From Bedellia somnulentella (lineage: Eukaryota > Arthropoda > Insecta > Lepidoptera > Bedelliidae), in assembly GCA_963576735.1 (NCBI GenBank), contig OY755197.1:3794501-3858500 (forward strand): DNA of 64,000 nucleotides, read 5' to 3'. The notes below the pieces were generated by a model. It was not told the DNA's origin and did no database searches. It saw nothing but the letters and a program-made list of their open reading frames with translations. Position numbers and translations under genes: made by a program. Below are positions 24,201-36,200 of the stretch, one piece after another (the first letter of the stretch is position 1; every line of letters starts with the position of its first letter).

Positions 24201-27200
24201 GATTCGGGTCTTTAGGAAAACTGTAATGAATACGAAGAAATTAAATAAATATAACAAATTTATTACTTACTAATTCCGTAGATAACAATTGGAAATCATT
24301 CAGCGTCGCTATAGCGCGACGAAATACATAATATACTCACTCATTAACATCAGTTTACTAATTTGAAAATTTTACCCTAACGACAGGGTAGGATGAAAAC
24401 GTGAACTATGGGAACACTGAGATACTGCATATTTTTAGGTTATGCTATTAAAAAATTGCTCAAAATAACTAAAGAAAACGCTAGTAATCTAGTTCAACGT
24501 AATTAACATTTGAATCACTTTTTTTCTGATCGCGCAATGTATTTATTATGTATTTATCTGTAGAAAAACATTAAAAAACTCACTCACTTGTGGAAAGTCA
24601 ATCCTTCGATGTGTTTTTCGCTGCGGCTTCCGCAGCCAAGCACGCTACACCCAACCATACCTCACTAAATAATAAGTTTAACTAATGGAGTCTCTTTTAT
24701 CACAATAACAATATTCATTTGTAAATGAATAAAATCTTTCTCAAAATCAAAAGAAAACCAAAATCGCTCACAAGTCGACGCTTTGTTTGTCACGCTTTAA
24801 AAGTGTGCCATCAACAAAACGGGTTACGCGATAGAGATGACAATAAAGTTTTGTGTCTCTTTTTAACATATAAGAACTTAAATAAGGGCTTCTCTTTTTA
24901 AAATGGATGACGTAACATCGCTTTGTCTATAGTGTCCATAGTCAAAGCCCTAACCTAACCTAGCACAAATACAATTGTAGTGATTAATTGTTTTTTAATG
25001 CGGGAAGCTTCGCCCCCCGAGCCCCCTTTCTGGGGGCTTCGCTCCCCCGTCCCCCTTTTGTTTTCCTTCTCTAACTTAATTGCATCTGATAAATAAAGAA
25101 TAAATAAAGGAAAGAAAAATTTCGACACAGGCGGGAATCGAACCTGCGACCTCGGGAATACGCCCCCGCCTGAGTCGAAATTTTTCTTTCCTTTATTTTT
25201 CTTTATTTATTAGTAATAATGAGGTTTTCATGAACAAAAAGATTTAAATTAATTGCATCTGCCCATTAGGCTGGGTGAAGCAACTTTTAACCTAACCTTA
25301 TTTATTTAATTTTTATAAATTTTTACTACAATACACAAAATATGTAATTTACTTAATATTATAATCACAAAAACAAAAAAGTGAGCGAGCGCATTTGCCG
25401 CCTTTTCAAGAATTTACGAATCAAACAATATTCCAATATCTAAATACATTATTATAAGACCCATTTTCAGTTTTAAAGCTACCTAAAAATCGCTGCCAGA
25501 TGTGTATTTTTATAATGAAATCCAATAGTTGCCTGTGAAGAATGTATGATATCCACTCGGAAAATTTGTTGCCACATTAGGTTTTATAATACCTTAACCA
25601 GTTTTACACTGATCCCGCTTGATATATTTGATACCTTACAGTAGCAGCCGTTTTTCACTGCAAAGTTAGTGTTTTTGTGACTTAAAAGAAAGTTGCCTAA
25701 AAAGGATTTCAGTTACCGTGTTAAAAATTTGGATTTCAATATTGTATGTAAGTTTATGTACATCGATTAGTATAGAAAAACACTCGGTACAACACACTAA
25801 AACCCCCGACCGCGCGGAAGAGCGGATAGCCGCAGGGTACCACTCACTATGCTCCGCACTAAGGCGCTTGTTTTTGTGCTTAAGGGACTGGATCACTTGC
25901 AAAAATATAGGTTCCGGCGAAAATTTGTGTCCGTTCCAGTATTAGTCTGCCGAATTTCTCTCAATAAAAAGTCAAAAGATTCAGTTGGCATTCGTGTAAA
26001 GTTATAAAACTTGTCTTCATGTTTTCTTTTCTCCATTTAATAAAGAACAAATTAGCCATTCCTAGATCTGTTTCGTAGAAAAGGATGTATCCAATATAGA
26101 TAGATAAAGATAAGATAAAAAAAGATAAAAATATTTATTAATTGTCAAGAATGTTTTGAACAATAATTGACCTTGTCCTTTGCACTAGGCTCAGCCTGTA
26201 TCGCAAACGGACAACTACATTACATATTTATTTTCACGTATCATTCTTACACAATACTAAGAAAATTGAAATTATAATTCCTTATTTAGAACACAGCGAA
26301 AAAATAAATAAAAAGAAAATGCAAAAGAAATTAACTATAAAAAAAATAATAAAAAAAAATAAAAATAAAATAAAGATAGATAAAAACTTTATTTATGTTA
26401 ACATAACGATCACATACCACACATTAAACACATTAAAACACGTTATAATTATAACACATAGACACTTTAAAACACATACAAAAATAAAAGTAAAAAAAAT
26501 AAGAAAGTGAAAAGTATACAATCTTCTAGGCCTGCTTATTCGCTGACACATAAACCATATTGCTAATACAATTGCAGCGTTTTGAATGAGTGAACTCATA
26601 TTGTTCATTGTAAAGTGCTAACGCCACGACGGCAAAATAGAAAATGAACCTAAAGTTTGGTGCGGGCCGCGCGGAATGCGCTCCTCGCCTCGGCGCGGTG
26701 GAGCGTTTCCAGTGGGATAGCCGCCTAAGAGCTATCCGACGGCCGGCCCTCCCTCGAAAACACCGTTCAAGGTCTTTATCGAGTGGGTATAAAACCCGCT
26801 GGAAAATTTATTCACGTAATAAGAAGCAAACCTATAACAACCCTAAACGATCACAATTACTAACCAACACGTTGCTTTACAGAATGGACGAACTAAAACC
26901 GAACACCCGCTACACGGTCCGCGTGAGTGCAATGACCCGCACGCGACGGCGCGGCGAGGAGGAGGTGAGACATTGCAGTACGAGTGCGGCCGCGCCCGAC
27001 TCGCCGCCGCGCCCCCGCTGGAGGAAGGTGTGTATCTATAAGAACTTTCCCACGGTGGTGGATACTTTGCCGTTAGCGTAAATTTAGTACATTTAATGTA
27101 CGTTTTAGGCCTCGCATGTACGATGTACGACGAAGTGCTCGACTTGTACTATTTTTATTCTCAGCTGCGGCAACACTGGATACTAATGATCATCACGTAC

Positions 27201-30200
27201 AGTGTACGTACTTTTTCCATAGTGCCCTTAATTTTGAAAAAAAAAGTGAAAGAGAACGTATAGTCCCTGCAGCTGCGGCTTTGGTATTCTTGGTATTTGG
27301 CAAGGCTCAACACGCAACGAAAGAGCGTTAAAGCGCAGAGACCAGCTCGGTAGAGAATGTGCGTAGATTCCTGCGACTGCTCGAGAAGTCGCTGGAATAC
27401 ATAAATTTTGGATCACTCTATGCGCAGTAAGCTTTCAACAAAACTCGAGGAAACTACGGGACGCGGGCGCGAGGGGCGGGATATTGCTCGTGACTGCTCG
27501 AGTCTCCTCGCGCTCGCACAGTAGCAGGCCTCGTATATGAAATTCGCCGGAATTGGTCTAGACCTCGTTTTTACAACCAACCCTTTTTATATTTTAAATT
27601 GATAAAAGACGTCAAACTAAACAACTTTGCCTATGGAATGCTTATCTACATACATATACTTACGCCGTTAATTCCCATTGGGGTAGGCAGAGACTGAGAA
27701 AAATAAAAAACATGGTCAAATCACATGATGTTTTTTTTAAAATTTCAGCTGAGGCTAAGAACCTCATTATACTTTCACAGTTTGATCTAGGTACGACACT
27801 TTTTATGTATTAATTATTTTGAAAATTACAAGATTTTAGATAAGCATAGGCTGGAGAGACCCGCTTCAGTACGTTGAATGTGTGTGGAGGGATGCATGAA
27901 AAATTTTAGATATGCATTCCATAGGCAAAGTTCATCAGTTCTATGTCCTTAATCGATTTAAAATATATTAAGAATATGTTTTAAAAACAAGGTCTAGGCC
28001 AATTCCCGCGGCGCTGCAGCCATCCGAGCGACTCGATCGAGTCTCCATGCGATAATATGCGGTATTAGTAATGAAAACAGAGTTAAAATTCTTATGACAC
28101 TAAACTGCGCTCCGCTTCGCTGCCCTTCACCGCTCGGTGTGTGTTGAGCCTAACAAGCTTGGTTCGTGCCGCACTATACTTTTGAAGATACCGCGTTGCG
28201 CCTTTCTTACGGTGAATCGTCGTGAGAGCTGGTGATATCCGCGATATAGCGCAACATGGGAAGGCTCTTTTACAAATACACACACATACTAGATTGCCGG
28301 CTCCAGGCGCAGCACAGTTTTTTTAAATAGTTTAACAGCCTACGTTAGATATATATCAATACATAGTATAAAACAAAGTCGCTTTCGCTGTATGTCCGTA
28401 TGTATGCTTAGATCTTTAAAACTACGCAACGGATTTTGACGCGGTTTTTTTTAATAGATAGAGTGATTCTTAAGGAAGGTTTGTATGTATAATAAATGCA
28501 TAATATAGTAGAGAAACACTGATAAATTTAAAGGTTTCTAATGTGATGTCGTAAATAAGCACGTTTTTTTGCGCTTATATTGCAAACGCTGGCTGAACCC
28601 TACGAGATAGACCAAAATAATGTACTACATTATTGTTCACCTTAAAAAGTTCAACAAAAAAGTCCGCGATGGTATATGTCTATCTTTTAGGGATAACCCA
28701 GAATAACCATTTTTATTCTTTACTAAAAAATGGATTTTTACGAAGTGATTTTAAACAATACGGCATTAATCCTTATCCAATTAAGTACCTTAAATAAATT
28801 GTGTATTTATTATAGATCAATATGCTTTTTACAGCATGTAATTTAAGTGAATATTACCGAAGATATTACAAATTTAAAATGCAGGGTCGTAGTTGTTTGC
28901 GCCGGGCGGCGCGTGCCTGTAAATAGCGCGTCGCGTCACTTTATGATTTGCGGCGATCGCACGCGTTTATCGGAGCTCTCTAGCGAGGAAAATATCAAGA
29001 CTTAATTAAACTGAATAGAATATGTATCTTTTGTTGTTGATTATCTTTTAATTTTTATTGAGAGTGTGAAAGTAGGTTGTCCTGTTATTTTATTAAGAAA
29101 TCTGAATCCTCCTAAGCTCTGCAATGGCACACGTTTGCTGGTAAAATCACTAAAAAAATTCATAATAGAGTACAAAATACTCACCGGATGTGGTACCGGA
29201 GAAGATGTACTAATTCCCCAAATTCTTCTGATACCATCAGATTTACCGTTCCAATTTAAACGCCTACAATTTCCGGTAAAGATATCTTTTGCAATGACCA
29301 TTAATAAATCGCAGGGCCAAACTTTTAACGTTGCAGGATTAGACTTGAGTGTTGAGTGTTTTTCACATGGCCAATTATATGTCGCGCTGTCAAGAGTAAC
29401 GTCTAAGCAAAACATGTTTGTATTGGCTAATGACAAAAAAGCTGTGAACGTTGTGTATAAGGACATTCTGTAGTAGGTATATTTTACATTGCACCCGTGC
29501 GAAGCCGGTGCGGGTCGCTAGTATATAATAACTAGCTGACCCGGCAATCGTTGTTTTTCCATATTAATTATATTTAGAGAAGTTGTAGTCTACAAAATAA
29601 AAATATGATTTTCGGGGTGGACCACCCTTATAATTAGAAGTATAATAAATGGTTATAAACCTATTCTCAGACACACCGAATGTGCATGAAAAATTTCATT
29701 TAAATCGGCTTAGCCGTTTCGGAGGTTTTTGGTGACTAATACTGTGACACATGAATTATACAGGGTGTCCCAAGACCCCAAGATCCCAGGGTGCTATTGT
29801 TCACCTATTTCAGAAAAAAAATCAAGCTTGTATCTCAACAATTGATGTCTCTGTGACCAATAATGTCAAAAAAGCCAAGGTTTAACAAAAAAATATGAAA
29901 AAAAATCCTATCTCGAAAACTACAAAAAGTAGCAGAACATACATGGGGTAATTCGAGTATCCCTAGGGGTATTCTGTCCTTGGATTTCCGCTTGACACTA
30001 TTTCTTGGGACACCCTGTATATATTAGATAATAAAATAGTTACTAATACTTGATTAACAATAAAGTTACAAACATAAATTACCTTTCTATTAATTATTGT
30101 TTCAGATCGTCGAAAATGAGAAATACATGTTCAAAATGCTACTACAGAGGATATCTGAGAGAAACGGACCTATTTGTTGTTACAGGTAGGTTGTGAGGAC

Positions 30201-33200
30201 AATTTGCTTAGTATTTGCCCAAATCTGCCCTTTAATAGTAGTATCGGCATGACTTCGCAAGAATTCTATAATCGAATATAAAAGAAATTCAGTGAAATTC
30301 ATGCTTAACCCCAAATTTATATAGATATACAAATGGCATTAATTAGATTTTCATTATAAAATAGGCGACTAAGGGTATATGGGCTTTTTAAGTATATTGG
30401 AAATCCGTCACCAACAATTATTTATTATTACCATCTTTTCCCCACTTAACTTCCAAAAGTGGCTGAGGAATATTTTATTTCCAAAGCTCTGGCTACCCCG
30501 TTTAGGGATATATAGCCGTGAGCATATGTATGTATGTGTGTATTATAAAATTGTATAATATTTTTAACAATGATAGCTGTTTGTTTTCCATATCACCCAT
30601 TCCATGTTACGGGCGTAACCGTCCATACGCTTTCTGACGTGAATTTTGATAACTATTAATACTGTAAAAGAATTAAATAATATTAATATTATCGGCTAGT
30701 TTGAAGTAAACCACCAGAACCAAAACTAAACAAATCAGTTACGTATTAAATATTTTTTATTTAATTACTTATATTCATTCTGTGTATTTGTATTTGTTTT
30801 TCCATATTTGATGTACAATAAAGAGTTTTCTATTCTATTCTATTCTACATTTATAATGTACATACATACATACATATACTCACGGCTATAAATCCCTAGA
30901 AGGGGTAGCCAGAGCTAAGGAATTAGAAATTCCTCAGCCACATTTGGAAAATTGAGTGGGGAAAGGATGGTAAAGTAAAGGTTGTTGGTGATGGGTCTCC
31001 AACCGCATCGCCCAAAACTCCCTTAAAAGCCCCAATACCGTTAGTCGCCTCTTACGTACACCCACCGGAAGAAATGGGGTAGTGCTATTCTAAGCCGACA
31101 CTACACTACAAGCACACACTATAATGTTTTTAATAAATTTTATGTGTAATGGCTTTGTAAAACAACAAAAAAAAAGAGCATTGAGTAGCGTTTGTCATGG
31201 AATGAGTGATATGTAAATATAATAAATTGGTGAAAACGAAAGGCTTTGAAATGTATACATTTATATTTTATATTATTTTTTGCAAAAGCTGTTGTTTTTC
31301 ATAAATGAATAAATATGAAATAAGAATAACAACTAAAAATTATCTTTTCCAGAGTATACATGGTCCGCCTGCCTCCAAACATGTTCCTGAACAACCTCCC
31401 GCCTCCGAAGGACATCAACGTGATCAGTTACGAACAGGCGCATGCGCAGCCGCCGCTCGTGGGCGCTTATATTACTGATGTGTTTTCTAAGTAAGATAAT
31501 ACTTTTTTTATTTATGTACACATACATACATATACTCACGACTATAAACCCCTTAACGGGGTAGCCAGATCTTTGGAATGAGAAATTCCTCAGCCACTTT
31601 TGGAAGTTGATTGGGGAAAAGATGTCAATAATAAATAAATGTTTTTGGTGACGGGTCTCCAACCACATCGTCCAAAAATCACTTAAGAAGCCCGTATACC
31701 CTTAGTCGCCTCTAACGATCACCCACGGGTAGAAATGGGGAAGTGTTATTCTAAGCCGACACTACACGGCAATTAATGTATCTAATAAATTTATTCTAGC
31801 AACTAACAACGAAGACTACAATGGCTTTGTGCTTAAACTTATTTTTTATATATCTAATGTGAGATATGGATACAACATTGTATATGTGACAAATATGTCA
31901 CGTGATATTGAGAACTATTAACATCTCTGTCACGTTGGAATTATTTGTTCTCCTATGGTCCTTAAATTTGCTATCATTATTATTAGCATTAAGTTTTGGT
32001 CTTATAATTTTCGATTGACACATTTAAAGGTCCATAAGACATCTTAAGAAATAATAATACTTAAATCATTTTTCTATATTCTAGCGAGAAGTTCCCCCCG
32101 GAATCCGAATTGGTGATGGGCGATTCAAAAACCATGGTAGTCAACGCTTTATGTCCTCAATGTATGAAGAAGCCCAAACGTCCTTACCAAGAAATAACCA
32201 CACCATCACCAAAAACCACAACTTCTACAACCCCATCTACAACGACTAAGGAGGATGTATATGACCTGTTTGAGGAAGACAGCACGGCGGAACCGGAAAT
32301 CGAAGTGAAGGATAAGAGGGAAAAGCGCGCGGGGAAGTTTGAAAATAGAATGCCGACGTACTTTTTGAATGATGCGTAAGTTGAAATTCTTATTGTATTA
32401 GAAGGAAAGATGATTAATGAGAGTTTATTTGCATTACTTTGGCTAGCTATTATTTTGGTTAGCTGAATTGTGATGCGATTTTGAGTTTAATTACGATCTA
32501 AAGAAGGTATATTTATGTTTACAGATCTAACTTAATTGTAGAATAATAAAATCCTTTTTTGCTACGGTTTACATTCGTGAATATAATTTCGGAAGGAAAA
32601 ATTCCCATTTCAACTATTTGATTTGAGCAACTTAGTAACTATCGCGACAGTTTCATTATTTATTTATATTTTATATTTATTATATTCAATTATTTACGAC
32701 TTAGTTACGTTTTGTACACTCGTGCGATGAAAGATAGCAACCATTTTTGTTTCTTGCCTGTCAAAAAAAAAGTCAAGAAGTTTATTTTTCAAAATTAAGT
32801 TAAAAACTATCATTTTTGGAATGCCAAACTTTTTATAATTATCATTAGTCCGTTGCTTCGGAAGGTGTTCGTAGAGAGAAGAAGCAACAAAGAAACTCTT
32901 TACATTCACATTTTTTCAAAATATGGTCCGTACAATTTTGGGTCATATTTTTTCTTTATAAAAGATTTTCTATGCGACCAAACAAGTTTGACATAATTAA
33001 ACTAAATTGTCCATCACTAAAACCAATCACATAACGTAAGAAAAAAAAATCCTCACCAGACAGCCTGTTATTTATGTCAAATAGAAAACAAGTGTTGAAA
33101 CTTAGTAACATTTGTTTTTATAATTGAAACAACTATTGATTTTTCGGATATTTTAATCGCGTGTTATTACATTATTTTTAAAGCCCGACGTTTCGAAAAC

Positions 33201-36200
33201 TTTTCAGTTATCATGGTCACGGGAAGACTGATAATAACTGAAAAGTTTTCTAAACGTCGGGCTTTAAAAAAATGTAATAACACGCGATTAAAATATCAGA
33301 AAAATCAATAGTTGTTTCAATTATAATGTGCAATCGTGAAAATCTTAGAAAATACTATTTGTTTTTATGTTTTAATGTTATTTCAGCGGTGATTACTGGA
33401 GAAACCCAATGATGATGGACAGTCCAGCGGCTTTGATAGAACTTGAGGAGAATATCGAGATCAATGATGGACCGCTCGATACCAAATCCAATTACACCAT
33501 GTTCGTTGAGCTTATATGTAAGTACATACATACATACATACACATACATATACTCACGGCTATAATTCCCTAGAAGGGGCTTCCTCAGCCACTTTTGGAA
33601 GTAGAGTGGGAAAAAGGCGGTAAAATAAAGGTTTTTGGTGATGGGTCTCCAACCGCATCGCCCAAAAATCCAATATAAAGCCCCAATACCCTTAGTCGCC
33701 TCTTACGACACCCTTGGGTAGAAAGGGGTAGCGACATTCTAAGCCGGCACTAAACGGCAAATGTAGTTCAGGCTAATTAAGAAATCTAAACCGGGATCAG
33801 TGACATGACGTCAAGAGATGGAATATTTATCATTATGATCTTTGGGGAGGAATATTTCTGCTGTAGTATTTTTTTGTACGAAGTGACTAGGCTATTGCAT
33901 CTAGTTAACTGTATACTTGTACATTTGAGTATGTAAGCGCACTGAATTGAGTATTTCAACTCACGCGTCCGGCTAAACAACATTTTGAGTTAATAATTAA
34001 TAAATAATATACATTTCCTATTCTTTTTTTTTCTAATTTGTTTAGCATATCGAGAAATGGTCTCCAACTATTTTACTATCCTTCTCGTCTTAGTAATATA
34101 ACCATTAACTTTCTTTGCAGCCGGTGTTGAGAACGAAGATCCGATGTACAGCAATTACCTGAACGAGCTGATGCCAGCCCCTAGTCCCCCAGTGCCGAGA
34201 CCGTTCAACATATTGGAAATTATACTACAAGTTAGTTTATTTTATATAAATTGAAACTAGTGATCTGGTATCATGATTGTTTAGAGGATGAATTTCATTA
34301 AATGTATAAAAAACCCGTTGGATAATGTGTTTAGTAAGTTACGTCGGGGTCACCACTGTGGGAACAGCAAAGATATACTGGCCAGTACACCCTGCTGTGT
34401 ACCAACTTTGAATTTGTATTTATGTTTAGCTTGAGAAACATTTCGATACCGCGATGTACGATTTTTTATGACGCTGCTAGTGTGCGAGTGAGTTCGCCGT
34501 CTAGCGGTCGCCACAATATCATTCAGTTATGTTTGGAGCATGATATGATTTCAAAGCTAATTTAGTATGGAAATGTTAAAGAATATGAGTTCCGCTTTAG
34601 TTTTATTATAATAATATGAATGAATAAAATGAATGACTAAAACAGATCTTCAAAAAGCCTGTAGGCATTAAAAAGCTTAAAAGTCTCTAATTTACAAAAC
34701 AGGTCCTTTCTATGTTTAACAGTTTTAGTGTTTACCAATATTTTAAGTATAAAATATATATTTTTTTACTTTTTTATACAAATATTTGCAGGTAACATGC
34801 GGCATCCTAGCAGTAGTGTTGTTGGGCATGTTCACATTCTGCGTGATGCACAGCAGGAGGTCTCGCAAGATGAACCCGATACATGCGCACGTCGAAATGA
34901 ACCCGATACATGCCGCTCTTAGGTTTGTTTTACTAGGAATTATAATATGTGTAATTAATTTATAAACATGTGGTATATTAGTAATAGTGTTGTTGGCCAT
35001 GTTCACAATCTGCGTGATGCACAGCAGGAGGTCTCCCAAGATGAACCCGATACATGCGCACGTCGAATTGAACCCGATACATGCGGCTCTTAGGTTTGTT
35101 TTACTAGGAATTATAATATGTGTAATTAATTTATAAACATGTGGTATATTAGTAATAGTGTTGTTGGCCATGTTCACATTCTGTGTGATGCACAGCAGGA
35201 GGTCTCGCAAGATGAACCCGATACATGCGCACGTCGAAATGAACCCGATACATGCGGCTCTTAGGTTGGTTTTACTAGTAATTATAACATGTGTAATTAA
35301 TTTATAAACGTGTGGTATATTAGCAATAGTGTTGTTGGCCATGATAATATTCTCAAAAGATGCCGGCGCATGCGCCGCCGAAATTAACCCGATACATGCG
35401 GCTCTTAGGTTTGTGTTTTTAATTGATAGTTTAACCCTTAAGCTGTAGTGGTGAAAAAATATCACGGTTCTATAGTGGTGGGTCCATTGGACCCAGCAAT
35501 TTTTAAATATAAATAAAATAAGTTGCATGTACAATTTAGACCTTTTTTTATTATTTTAAACTTTAATCATATGTAGTTAACTAACTGTTACATGTAAACA
35601 ACAAAAGGAACATATTTTTCTTAGGTAATTGGCACTTAGAGGAATCAGTCTCATTTTTCTTAATCATTAAAACAAGGTTACAAAAAAATATATTAAAAAT
35701 ATAAAAGAAATATTAAAAACATAAACTCTTATTTTTTCTTAAACTTAATAGAGTATTCTTTCACAAACAAAAAAAAAATTAAAAATCTTCTTAGGTAAAA
35801 AAAATGACAGGCCTCCAACTTAGCCAATTATAAACAAGAATTGCAAATAGTTTTGGCACAAGTCATGCAGACAGGCTGCTGACATTTGGCACATAGGTGC
35901 ATAGTCTTTGCTCTCTTGGCAGGAGGACATGAACCACACCTTTTTCTCTTGTTCCTGTCCAATTTCATTTGGATTGTAAGGTGCAACAGGTTTTGACTGA
36001 GATGTGGTAAAAGGCAATCTGAGAATATTATGAGATCTAGCGTGACTGTTTTTTGCTGGCGGTGTTTTAGCCCATTTATATCGGTTTTTCCCTTAGAAGT
36101 AGTCAGAAGAATTAACAATTTCATTCATTTCATTAGCTTCTGTGTCAGAATCGTCGCTGGCTGATATTTCAGAGTCCGTGTCATGGTCACTAGCAACAAC

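Noticed and set aside
26750..26820. Promoter with TATA-like gtataaaaccc
   Set aside because: It lies inside intron 6 just before exon 7, with no initiator or downstream gene to serve.
26644..27081. 145-codon frame across exon 7
   Set aside because: Only 26883-27027 is exon; the upstream part is GC-rich intron with no splice support.
34743..35534. 263-codon open frame on the minus strand
   Set aside because: It runs antisense through the fourfold copy of the transmembrane exon and owes its length and internal repeats to the array.
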